In this document: piece by piece, positions 43,377 to 50,815 of the stretch
Numbering within the stretch: the first letter of the stretch is position 1
How the letters are laid out: each line of letters opens with the position of its first letter
Origin: an uncultured Bacteroidia bacterium
GTDB taxonomy: Bacteria > Bacteroidota > Bacteroidia > Bacteroidales > UBA932
DNA: 64,000 nt
Direction: 5' to 3'
NCBI GenBank assembly: GCA_902768985.1
Contig: CACXNA010000006.1
Coordinates: 1-64,000, forward strand
Notes under the pieces: model-generated
What the model was told of the DNA's origin: nothing
Databases searched by the model: none
The model's input: only the letters and a program-made list of their open reading frames with translations
Position numbers and translations under genes: made by a program

Positions 43377-43970
43377 ATGGAGACTATTGAAAAACCCGTC
43401 GCCTCCCCGTCAACCCGGGAGGCCCTCATCCAGGAAGTTCTGGATGAACACCGTTCCCTGGCGCATGGTGCGCTGGATGATCTTATGTACGAGGCCTTCC
43501 TCGAGATTGGCCGTATTCTCAACACCCCGGACAGCGAAGATCCTGGCGAGGCCCAGGCCGGAAGTCTTGCGCCTGCTCCTATTCAGGCTGTGAGCGGCAT
43601 GTCCGCCTTTGCCTTGCGGCAGATCCAGCACCATGCCGCCGCCGGAGACCTCGCGGATTGGCTGGCAGGCGGCGCCGACAAGGACAAATACCTCTACCTG
43701 CGCGATTTCCTGAATCTCGGCAAACTGCAAGCCGAAGAGCTGCGCCAGCGCTACCCAAAAGCTTTCACGAAGTGGACCGACGACCAGGACCAGGCGCTGC
43801 TTGCGGAATACCAGCGGGCGGCGGAGGGCGGAAGGAGAGTGGACTGGAAGAAACTGTCCGAGCCCTTCGGGCGAAATGTTAACGCCATCAAACTCCGCCT
43901 GGAGCGGCTCGGGGTTGACCTGGGCGCCGAGGCAGGCCATTCCAGAAGGCCGGGAGGGCCTGCCCAGTGA
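43377..43970 (+). CDS. Myb/SANT-like DNA-binding protein paired with the transposase
   Basis: A 197-residue protein that I do not recognise by name. The C-terminal part (about 130-180) reads FTKWTDDQDQALLAEYQ...VDWKKLSEPFGRNVNAIKLRLERLG: three predicted helices with regularly placed W residues, like a Myb/SANT or homeodomain-like fold. The N-terminal part is acidic and helical. It begins 99 nt after the left array, with a TATCCTTG box near 43327, and its stop overlaps the transposase GTG start (GTGA). I infer that it binds the palindrome arrays or regulates the transposase. Confidence 0.6.
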   Translation: METIEKPVASPSTREALIQEVLDEHRSLAHGALDDLMYEAFLEIGRILNTPDSEDPGEAQAGSLAPAPIQAVSGMSAFALRQIQHHAAAGDLADWLAGGADKDKYLYLRDFLNLGKLQAEELRQRYPKAFTKWTDDQDQALLAEYQRAAEGGRRVDWKKLSEPFGRNVNAIKLRLERLGVDLGAEAGHSRRPGGPAQ

Positions 43971-44935
43971 ATCCGGAATCCGTATGCGAGGCCGCCTTTT
44001 CCCGGGGCGGCCCGTATTGGCATCTCTATACGGATGGGGACGGGATGCCGATCTTTTTTGCGGAACCGGTCGATTTCGTGTTCGGTATCACGTTGTTGGG
44101 GATGAGTGCAGCGGAGATTCCCCGCTGCAGGATTATCACTTTTACGTTGATGAGCAATCATATACACGTCATCCTGGCTGGTTCTGAGGCAGATGTCCGC
44201 GCCTTTTTCTCCCTGTTTCGGGCGCGCCTGCAAAGATATCTCGCCAGAAAGAAACGCTTTTGGCCTTCCGAGCGCTTCGAGGCTTCGCTTTTCCGCATTC
44301 CCGACCTGCGCGCGCTTCGCAGCGAGATTATCTACGTCAACCGTAACGGTTATGTGGTCTCGCCGGACTGTACACCGTTCTCTTATTGGTGGAGCGCTGG
44401 CGCATACTTCTTTAACCCGATGGCCGGGTTGCTCCCTACTGCTTCATTTGCGGAACTGCCACTTCGGGAGCGACGGGAGATGTGCCATAGCCGGGAGGCG
44501 GATCTGCCCGACCATTACAGAGTGCTTTTGTGTTTGCCCCTGCCGGCGGACAGGAAAGTCGGCCCCGTCCTGGCGGCCCCTTCGTTTTGCGCCTTGGGGG
44601 AAGCGGAATCGTTCTTCCGGGATGCACACCAGTATTTTCGCCTGCTCGGCCGAGACCAGGAAGCGCAGGCGGAGGTGGCGCGGCGGCTGGGAGATAAGGT
44701 GTTTCTGACGGACGACGAGCTGTTCGGAGCCGTCTGTGCCTTGTGTGCCAAAGAATATGATGTTTCCAATCCTGTCCTGGTACCTGCCGACGGGAAATTG
44801 GACCTTGCCCGGAAGATGCATTTCGACTATAACGCCTCCAACAAACAGATCCAGCGGATGCTACGGCTGTCGCCCGCCATCGTCGAAGACCTCTTCCCGA
44901 GCGCCAAACCTATCCTCAAAAACACCCGGAATTGA
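43967..44935 (+). CDS. REP-associated tyrosine transposase-like protein (HUH/Y1 family)
   Basis: A 322-residue single-strand DNA transposase of the IS200/RAYT superfamily. The HUH motif is H65-I-H67 in LMSNHIHVIL, and the candidate nucleophile is Y123 in IIYVNRNGYVV, corresponding to the YI..NP motif of RAYTs. A C-terminal region (about 280-315, MHFDYNASNKQIQRMLRLSPAIVEDLF) looks like an added helix-turn-helix. The start is a GTG overlapping the stop of the upstream gene. The stop codon (44933-44935) lies inside the first palindrome of the right array. Likely role: cutting and joining the flanking palindromes. Confidence 0.8.
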   Translation: MNPESVCEAAFSRGGPYWHLYTDGDGMPIFFAEPVDFVFGITLLGMSAAEIPRCRIITFTLMSNHIHVILAGSEADVRAFFSLFRARLQRYLARKKRFWPSERFEASLFRIPDLRALRSEIIYVNRNGYVVSPDCTPFSYWWSAGAYFFNPMAGLLPTASFAELPLRERREMCHSREADLPDHYRVLLCLPLPADRKVGPVLAAPSFCALGEAESFFRDAHQYFRLLGRDQEAQAEVARRLGDKVFLTDDELFGAVCALCAKEYDVSNPVLVPADGKLDLARKMHFDYNASNKQIQRMLRLSPAIVEDLFPSAKPILKNTRN

Positions 44936-45041
44936 GGATAAGTCCGTCCAAAACCGACTTCTGTCCTCAAATACACCCCATTTTGAGGATAAACCAGCCA
45001 AAAACCAGTTTCTGTCCTCAAAACTAGGCCAAAATGAGGAT
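44912..45041 (-). repeat. Right array: three 28-nt palindromes with 23-nt spacers, inverted
   Basis: Palindromes at 44912-44939, 44963-44990 and 45014-45041; spacers 44940-44962 and 44991-45013, both 23 nt. Read on the minus strand the spacers match those of the left array (core GGTTTT(T)GG, end GGTTT or GACTT). The first palindrome overlaps the end of the transposase gene. Confidence 0.88.
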
Positions 45042-45098
45042 AGGAGCCGGTTTGCCCGTGCGGGGGCGTTGCGGAGGGCGGAGTGGAAGCCAGAGGGC

Positions 45099-45722
45099 CT
45101 ACGACTGGGACTCCGCGTCGAAGATTGCGTCGAACAGGGTGCGGAGGCGGGGTTCGTCGGCGATGAGGGCGCGGAGGGCGGCGAGGCGGCCGGCGTTGGG
45201 GGACTCGGGGATCCAGAGCTTGAGGTAGCCGCCCTCCGCGTACTTCTCGTGGAGGTGCTCCAGGGTGCGGCGCCAGTGCTCCTCGCGGTCGAGCTCGGGG
45301 TAGTGGGCGAAGCCGAACTGGACGGTGCGGCGGACGATGGTCTCGGGCTCGATCTGCCGGTCGGCCTCGGCGATGATGCGCCCGTAGATCGAGCGGGGCT
45401 CGTGGTCGAGCGAGGCGCGGTGGTCCTCCGCCGCCTGGGCGATGGTCTCGATCTGCTCGGGGGAGAACCAGCGGGGGAGGGCGACGTCCTCCCGGATGAT
45501 GCGCCCCGACACCAGGTGGTGCGTGGCGCGGTCCGCGCAGAGGCCCGTGTCGTGGAAGGCCGCGGCGGCGTAGATCATGTCCCGGTCGACGGGATAAAAA
45601 ACCGCGAGCGCCAGGGCGTCGCGGATCACGCGCTCGACATGCGGGCGCTGGTGTGCCTTGTCAAAGGCGTCGTAGCGGGGAAGAATCTCCGCCTCCACGT
45701 AAGCTTGCAGTTCTGCTATCAT
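45099..45722 (-). CDS. HD-domain phosphohydrolase
   Basis: A 207-residue protein with the HD metal-binding pattern: H28 in HQRPHVERV, H57-D58 in AAAAFHDTG, H69 or H100-region residues in ATHHLVSG and AAEDHRAS, and D119-area DRQIE. It belongs to the general HD superfamily of metal-dependent phosphohydrolases, most often acting on nucleotides. The substrate is unknown. It lies 27 nt after the OmpA-TPR gene on the same strand and ends next to the transposase element. Confidence 0.75.
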   Translation of the reverse strand: MIAELQAYVEAEILPRYDAFDKAHQRPHVERVIRDALALAVFYPVDRDMIYAAAAFHDTGLCADRATHHLVSGRIIREDVALPRWFSPEQIETIAQAAEDHRASLDHEPRSIYGRIIAEADRQIEPETIVRRTVQFGFAHYPELDREEHWRRTLEHLHEKYAEGGYLKLWIPESPNAGRLAALRALIADEPRLRTLFDAIFDAESQS

Positions 45723-45749
45723 ACGGGAGGCGAAGATACGAAATAATCT

Positions 45750-47123
45750 TTAACGGTCGATCTCTTCCAGGATGGGAGCGGCCTGCCGGATGCCGCCGTC
45801 GAGCGCCTTCCGGAAATGCGGAACCGCCGCCTCGTAGTGCTCCTGCGAAGCCTCGAACACGCCGCGGGCGTACTCGGCTTCAGCGGACGAGCCCGCCTTG
45901 GCGAGCAGCGGCTTGGCCGCTGCGTAGTTGCCGGCGGCCATCTCCGCGTTGGCGGCGTTCAGGTTCGCCACCGGATCGTCCGGGAACTGCGCCAGTGCTG
46001 CGCGGCAAATGCGGGTGTGCTCCGCCGTGCCCGGCTTATACTGACCCGCGGCGGCGTAGAACTCCGCCAGCGTCAGGTTCTCCGGGGCCGTCTCCATCAC
46101 CGCGAGGATGTCCTTCGGCTCCTCGTAGCCGGCGATCTCGTAGTCGATGCAGTAGCGCACGCGGCGCAGCTCGGGCAGGCACTCGGTGCTGATCGTCCGC
46201 CACGAAGCGGTGTGCTTGCTGCGGATCGCCTGCTCCTTGGCGTCGGGCTCCTGGTCGCTGTCGATAATCGCCAGGATGTCCTCCTTGTCCGCCAGCTCGG
46301 AAGCCGTCACGTAAGCGCGCAGGCCGGCCCAGTCTTCCGCGACGAAGTCGGTCTGGAAAATCTCCTCCGGCAGGTCCAGCTGCTTGGTGAGATAGGTGCG
46401 GATGGCTTCCGCGCGCGAAGCCGCCAGCTTCTCGTTGAAGGCGTACCGGCCTTCCGGCGAAGCGCCGCCCTGCAGCACGATGCCGCGGATGGTCACATTC
46501 GGGGTGGCGCGCACGGTCTCGATCGCCGTGCGGATCTCCTCCAGCATGGCGGCGTTGTCCCGCAGCTTGGGATTGATCCGATTGTTGCCAACGGAGAAAA
46601 TGACGGATCCCTCGCCGCTCAGGGAGCGTGCCTTGACCTGCGCGGGCGCAGGGGCGTTGAGGTAGGCGGGATGATACTGAATAGGAGGACGCTGGTAGGC
46701 GGCCAGCGAATCCACGCGCTCCACGCCGCCGTCGCCGCAGCAACCCTCATAGAGGGTCACGAGCTCCAGCTTCGAATCATCCATCCAGCGCGCAAACGGG
46801 ACGGCGGTCGCGTAGTGCATCGTGGCGGGAAGATCCTGCTTGCCGTAGACGGCGTCGCCCTCGGTCACGCCGAGGCCGGAGAGGAAGTGGTAATGCTTGT
46901 CTTTAAGATAGAGGCCGACCGGCTTGAGGTTCAGCGTGTCGGCCTCGCCCACGATGCGCGGCATCAGGGCCAGGGCTTTGATCCCGCGTACGAGCTCAGC
47001 GTCGAGTTGGAAATCGGCGGCGACCTCCATCTGCTTGCCGTTGCGGACCAGGGAGGCCTGCTCCGTCTGCGCCAGGGCTGAAAGCGGGAACAGAAGTACA
47101 AGGACTGTGAAAATACGTTTCAT
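45750..47123 (-). CDS. Outer-membrane protein with OmpA-like domain and TPR repeats
   Basis: A 457-residue exported protein: signal peptide ending SALAQ, an N-terminal beta domain (about 20-150), an OmpA_C-like region (about 165-300; IRGIVLQGGASPEGRYAFNEKLAASRAEAIRTYL), and C-terminal TPR-like helices (about 330-450). The N-terminal part resembles the DUF3868-type proteins of Bacteroides envelope loci, though I cannot confirm it. OmpA-like domains bind peptidoglycan. I chose the ATG at 47123, which begins the signal peptide; the upstream frame lies in AT-rich intergenic DNA. Confidence 0.68.
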   Translation of the reverse strand: MKRIFTVLVLLFPLSALAQTEQASLVRNGKQMEVAADFQLDAELVRGIKALALMPRIVGEADTLNLKPVGLYLKDKHYHFLSGLGVTEGDAVYGKQDLPATMHYATAVPFARWMDDSKLELVTLYEGCCGDGGVERVDSLAAYQRPPIQYHPAYLNAPAPAQVKARSLSGEGSVIFSVGNNRINPKLRDNAAMLEEIRTAIETVRATPNVTIRGIVLQGGASPEGRYAFNEKLAASRAEAIRTYLTKQLDLPEEIFQTDFVAEDWAGLRAYVTASELADKEDILAIIDSDQEPDAKEQAIRSKHTASWRTISTECLPELRRVRYCIDYEIAGYEEPKDILAVMETAPENLTLAEFYAAAGQYKPGTAEHTRICRAALAQFPDDPVANLNAANAEMAAGNYAAAKPLLAKAGSSAEAEYARGVFEASQEHYEAAVPHFRKALDGGIRQAAPILEEIDR

Positions 47124-47296
47124 GAATGAATACGTTTTTAAAATAACTGAGTAATACAAGCTGGAGAATAGCATAAACTGGTATACCCAGCTTGCGCCAT
47201 TGTAAAATATTATATGAATACAGACCTTGTGTGTGCAAAAATAGTAAAAATTCTGAATTCGATACAAAAATATTTGCAAAATATGGAGAATAGTGT
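47124..47296. other. AT-rich divergent promoter region, no gene
   Basis: Upstream of both the OmpA-TPR gene (minus) and the coiled-coil lipoprotein gene (plus). I see no ORF with coding character. A TATGTTTG box for the rightward gene is at 47297-47304. Confidence 0.5.
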
Positions 47297-47572
47297 TATG
47301 TTTGTGTCGGTATCAGCAAGGATATACCTATGACTATTCTACGCCCTTTCCCTATCAATCGGCGCTCTCTTTTGTCGTTACCTCTTGTAACTCATTGTGA
47401 ATCAATGAGTAATTTGCTCATAGAAGTCCCGGATTCTAGCCGTCCCGGCGGCTGACTGACAGGTGTGGTTCCCGCAGTATGCGGGGGGCCACACCTGTCG
47501 TTCTATTGTGAATACCAGACCCTGAAAACAATTTTACCTTATCACCTAATTATTAACTAAAACCAAAAAGAA
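47297..47572 (+). promoter_or_regulatory. Promoter and long structured 5' leader
   Basis: After the -7 box TATGTTTG (47297-47304), about 265 nt precede the ATG. Hairpins seen: CTCATTG/CAATGAG (47391-47409), GCCG/CGGC near 47440-47452, and a strong one with GACAGGTGTGG/CCACACCTGTC arms (47458-47468, 47489-47499) enclosing CCCGC/GCGGG. No good T-run follows, so this looks like a structured leader and not a simple terminator. Confidence 0.45.
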
Positions 47573-49243
47573 ATGAAATTTAAAGCATTATTTGCAGGTG
47601 TCCTGATAGGAGCCATCGCCCTGTCTTCCTGCGTGAAAAATGTTGAGTCGCCGGAAGTGACGGCTCTCCGCAACGCCCGCGCCGACGAGATTCGCGCCCT
47701 GGCCGAGTACCATCGCGCCGAAGCCGCCGCTGCTACGACGCTGGCCAACGCCCAGGCCGCCCTCGATCAGGCCCAGGCTGCTTACATCGCTGCTCAGACG
47801 CAGACGGAACAGGCGAACGCCGCTTCCGCCAAGGCACAGGCAGAGCTTGATCTCCAGCGCGCCCAGTATGCGAAGGAGCTTGCTGAATTGCGGTATCAAA
47901 TTCAGTTGCTGCAGTTGCAGCAGGAGCTGGCGGCCGCTGTCGTGGCGGGTCAGATTGAAGCCAACGACAACTTACTCGAGGTTCTCGCCCAGTACAATAT
48001 TGCCCGTTCCGGCCTGGTGGATTTGGTGGCCGATCTGGAAGATGATGAGTTCATGCTGGCTTTACTCAAGGAAATTGTAGAATCCGTTGATCCGACGGTC
48101 TACATTGAGGAGCTGAATAAAAAGGCTCAAGAAAATATCGCTAAGAAAGAGGCGGCGATCGCCCGCGTTCAGAAGGAACTGGATGCCATCAATGCTTACC
48201 GGACCTTTACACCGGATCAGCTGAAGGATAAGGAACTGGCTGCGCGGCTTGCACTCATTGACGCCAACACTAAATTTGAGCAGGCTGCCGATAATGAAAG
48301 CAAAGCATGGGATGCTTTTATTGAGAGTCGGAATGCAATCATGAATACAACTGTTTACTACGATTTATGCGACGAACAGGTATCCATGGGTTCTTCCGAA
48401 TTACGTTCATTCTTAAACAAGTATTCAACCGGTCTTCACTTCCAGGACAATCCTGAGACTGGCGTCCATGAATGCTATGTTGTTAATAGCGAGAGTAAAA
48501 AAGTTGTTATTTTTAATTGGGCCACCTGGGAATATGCGGATTTGGAGCGTTACCCGGAAGCCAAGGACGGTATCTATGAAGGGGATGTTTGGACTTTGAT
48601 CAGTCCTTCCTGGACTTACTTTGCCCCTGGCATTGACGCCGCGAATCTCGAGGCCATGTACAACGAATGGCGCAAACCGTTGGCGAAGGCAGTCGAAGAT
48701 GCCAAGGCAGAGGATCCTGTCGATGAAACCAAGGTAGAAAACGCCCAGAAGGCGCTTGACGCTATCGATGATGACTATGCCAAAGTAACAGCCGTGCTTA
48801 CGGAAATGGCCGCCGCCAAGCCCGCCTTCGATGCCACCGTGAAGAAAGCCGAAGATACCTATCTGGAGTACGACAAGCGCCAGAAGGCCTACTATGACGC
48901 CTTGCAGGTCAAGAATGACGCTCAGGCTGAGTATGACGCCATCCAGAACCTTCTCTATTATGTTGACGAGTATGGCAATCAGGTGGAAATCGAAGAGAAG
49001 ATTGCGGAGCTTGAAGATGAAATCGAAGACCTGCAAGTGGATATCTTCTGGATCCAGAGGGACCTGATTGAAGACACGATTGATGTCCAGCAGATGGTCC
49101 AGCAGATGGAGGCCCAGATTGCCCGTCTGGAAACGGAAGTCGCAGAACTGAAGGATCAGATTGCGGTTCAGCAGAAGGTCGTTGCTGACCTCAAGGCCCA
49201 GCTCGAAGCTATGCTGAACGGCATTAATGGCGGTGCCGCCTAG
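47573..49243 (+). CDS. Coiled-coil lipoprotein of unknown function
   Basis: A 556-residue lipoprotein with lipobox LSSC (Cys near 20). Residues about 30-130 form an Ala-rich coiled coil (repeated AQAAL, AQTQTEQA), 150-215 a second helical part, 230-350 a globular part with several W and Y residues, and 355-550 long Glu/Lys/Gln coiled coils. Such a protein could form a rod from the outer membrane. A beta-barrel gene follows 51 nt downstream and may be its partner. No enzyme motif is visible. Codon use is AT-richer around 48200-48600 than in neighbours. Confidence 0.65.
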   Translation: MKFKALFAGVLIGAIALSSCVKNVESPEVTALRNARADEIRALAEYHRAEAAAATTLANAQAALDQAQAAYIAAQTQTEQANAASAKAQAELDLQRAQYAKELAELRYQIQLLQLQQELAAAVVAGQIEANDNLLEVLAQYNIARSGLVDLVADLEDDEFMLALLKEIVESVDPTVYIEELNKKAQENIAKKEAAIARVQKELDAINAYRTFTPDQLKDKELAARLALIDANTKFEQAADNESKAWDAFIESRNAIMNTTVYYDLCDEQVSMGSSELRSFLNKYSTGLHFQDNPETGVHECYVVNSESKKVVIFNWATWEYADLERYPEAKDGIYEGDVWTLISPSWTYFAPGIDAANLEAMYNEWRKPLAKAVEDAKAEDPVDETKVENAQKALDAIDDDYAKVTAVLTEMAAAKPAFDATVKKAEDTYLEYDKRQKAYYDALQVKNDAQAEYDAIQNLLYYVDEYGNQVEIEEKIAELEDEIEDLQVDIFWIQRDLIEDTIDVQQMVQQMEAQIARLETEVAELKDQIAVQQKVVADLKAQLEAMLNGINGGAA

Positions 49244-49294
49244 TCCAACCCAACCCATCCTATACAAGTTTAATCCGACAATTCATTCAACAAG

Positions 49295-50044
49295 ATGAAT
49301 ATTAAACGTTTAACAACCCTTTTCCTTGCATTGCTCGTCGGCGCCAGCCTGCTGGCGCAGGAGCAGGTCGGGCGCGTGAAGCCCGTCCGCTTCAGCGCAG
49401 CCGTGACGGTCGGCGCCAACGGGTATGCGAGCGTCGGGGCCCTGGATGGCAGGGCGGCGCTGCAGGAAATGCCGGAACTGTCCGTCAACTGGATGGACAA
49501 GGCACCTGCGTTCGGCGTGGAAGCCAGCCTGCTGTTCTGCGACAAGTGGAAGCTGGATGTGGGAGGAACCTTCAATTTCTCCTATAACCCCGGCTACCTC
49601 GGTGTCCCGGGCACGGCGGGTGACGACGGCTTTGTGATCGGCGACGTGCCCGAATATCGGGCCGTGCCGCAGGACCAGAAGGTCGGCTACCTTGCCTACA
49701 TTGCCTGCAGCTATTACTTCCGGGTGCCCAAGGTTCCTGCGCTGCGTCCCTACCTCGGGATCCGCTTCTCGGGTACCTACGCGCAGAACCAGCAGAAATA
49801 CGACGAACTCGAATCGATGGGCATCTCTGTCGGCGAGACCTTCCAGCTCGGTGCTTCGGTCATCGCAGGCATTGATTACTATCTGACGTCCAATTTCTAT
49901 ATCGGCGGCGGAATCGATCTGGCCCGCTACATCTATGGCGTGGCGCAGTACCGCCCGCAGGAGGGCCTGCCTCTCCTGGCCGGTGATACCCACAACATCG
50001 GCGCCTTCGGCGCGCCGCGGCTGAAGATCGGATTCCTGTTCTAA
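49295..50044 (+). CDS. Outer-membrane beta-barrel protein
   Basis: A 249-residue protein with a signal peptide ending SLLAQ and alternating amphipathic strands with aromatic ends, finishing ...RLKIGFLF with a C-terminal Phe, as in barrels inserted by BAM. About eight to ten strands fit the length. No ligand or enzyme motif. It is probably co-transcribed with the coiled-coil lipoprotein and followed by a terminator. Confidence 0.7.
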   Translation: MNIKRLTTLFLALLVGASLLAQEQVGRVKPVRFSAAVTVGANGYASVGALDGRAALQEMPELSVNWMDKAPAFGVEASLLFCDKWKLDVGGTFNFSYNPGYLGVPGTAGDDGFVIGDVPEYRAVPQDQKVGYLAYIACSYYFRVPKVPALRPYLGIRFSGTYAQNQQKYDELESMGISVGETFQLGASVIAGIDYYLTSNFYIGGGIDLARYIYGVAQYRPQEGLPLLAGDTHNIGAFGAPRLKIGFLF

Positions 50045-50064
50045 CATTTGGTTTTATGGTTAAT

Positions 50065-50109
50065 TGGGAGGGGACCTCACGGGGTTCCCTCCCTTTTTGC
50101 GTTTTTTTT
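50065..50109 (+). terminator. Terminator after the beta-barrel gene
   Basis: GGGAGGGGACC pairs with GGTTCCCTCCC (50066-50076 with 50083-50093), followed by TTTTTGCG and a T8 run. Confidence 0.88.
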
Positions 50110-50111
50110 CG

Positions 50112-50119
50112 CATCTTTG
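50112..50119 (+). promoter_or_regulatory. -7 box, leaderless type
   Basis: CATCTTTG ends 4 nt before the ATG at 50124. The box begins two bases after the T-run of the preceding terminator. Confidence 0.5.
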
Positions 50120-50123
50120 CAGT

Positions 50124-50804
50124 ATGAAACGCATTCTGTTGATCATGACCCTGCTGCTCGCGGGCTTCGCCGCGTGGGCAGGGGAGCCGTATTGTTGCAC
50201 AACTCCCGGCCGCACGCTCGTTTACGAGCGGACCAAGGCGAACGGCCGCATCGAGCGGACCGTCACGATGGAGTACACCGCCGTGCGCCGCAGCGGCACA
50301 AAGCGCCTCGTGGATTGCATCCTCACGGTGCGCGGCCCCGGCGGGGCGGAGCTTTATGGCGGCCCTTCCGAGCAGACGACGACCGTCAACGCTGACGGCA
50401 CGGTGGTGCAGAATCTGGGCGAGTCGCTTCGCGCGGTGCTGCACAACATGTTCCCGGGCGCCGCGCAGAGCGTGGAGGATATTCCCGCCATCCTGCCGGC
50501 CGACATGAAGCCCGGCGACAAGCTCCCGGACGGCCGCGGCACGGTCAAGACCGGTGTCATGACCCACTCCATGGAGATCATCGAACGCGAGGTGCTCCGC
50601 TACGAGCGCGTCACCGTGCCCGCGGGCACCTTCGACTGCATCGTGGTGCGCGAGCACAAGATCGAGCGCGGCATCGGCCGCAACCGCGACACCCTCACCG
50701 AGAACTGGTACGCGCCGGGCATCGGCCCCGTCCGTCACGACTCCTATAATTATAATAATGGTAACCCCACCTTCGGGGCGCGCGAAGTCCTGAAAAAGTA
50801 TTAA
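50124..50804 (+). CDS. Exported DUF3108-like protein
   Basis: A 226-residue protein with signal peptide ending AAWAGE. The body is a beta-rich domain of the type YERTKANGRIERTVTMEYTAV...VPAGTFDCIVVREHK...ENWYAPGIGPVRHDSYN, which matches the repeating pattern of DUF3108/TapB-like periplasmic proteins (a lipocalin-like barrel around a conserved YAPG..GPV motif). The function of the family is unknown. The next gene's promoter overlaps its stop codon. Confidence 0.65.
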   Translation: MKRILLIMTLLLAGFAAWAGEPYCCTTPGRTLVYERTKANGRIERTVTMEYTAVRRSGTKRLVDCILTVRGPGGAELYGGPSEQTTTVNADGTVVQNLGESLRAVLHNMFPGAAQSVEDIPAILPADMKPGDKLPDGRGTVKTGVMTHSMEIIEREVLRYERVTVPAGTFDCIVVREHKIERGIGRNRDTLTENWYAPGIGPVRHDSYNYNNGNPTFGAREVLKKY

Positions 50805-50809
50805 CTTTG
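50802..50809 (+). promoter_or_regulatory. -7 box overlapping a stop codon
   Basis: TAACTTTG starts with the TAA stop of the preceding gene and ends 6 nt before the ATG at 50816. Confidence 0.5.
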
Positions 50810-50815
50810 CAGGAT

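Larger units (their letters stand above)
43108..45081. mobile_element. REP-associated transposase element with inverted palindrome arrays
   Basis: Inverted halves about 1.97 kb apart. Outermost is an imperfect inverted repeat (left 43108-43148, right 45043-45081, sharing for example CGCACGGGC and AACGCC). Inside it lie two arrays of three 28-nt palindromes, and in the centre a two-gene operon: a Myb/SANT-like protein and a HUH/Y1 transposase. The arrays are inverted copies of each other. I see no target-site duplication. Boundaries are approximate because the outer repeat is imperfect. Confidence 0.7.

Noticed and set aside
47458-47499. Strong hairpin as a terminator
   Set aside because: No T-run follows and the gene downstream has no other visible promoter after it.
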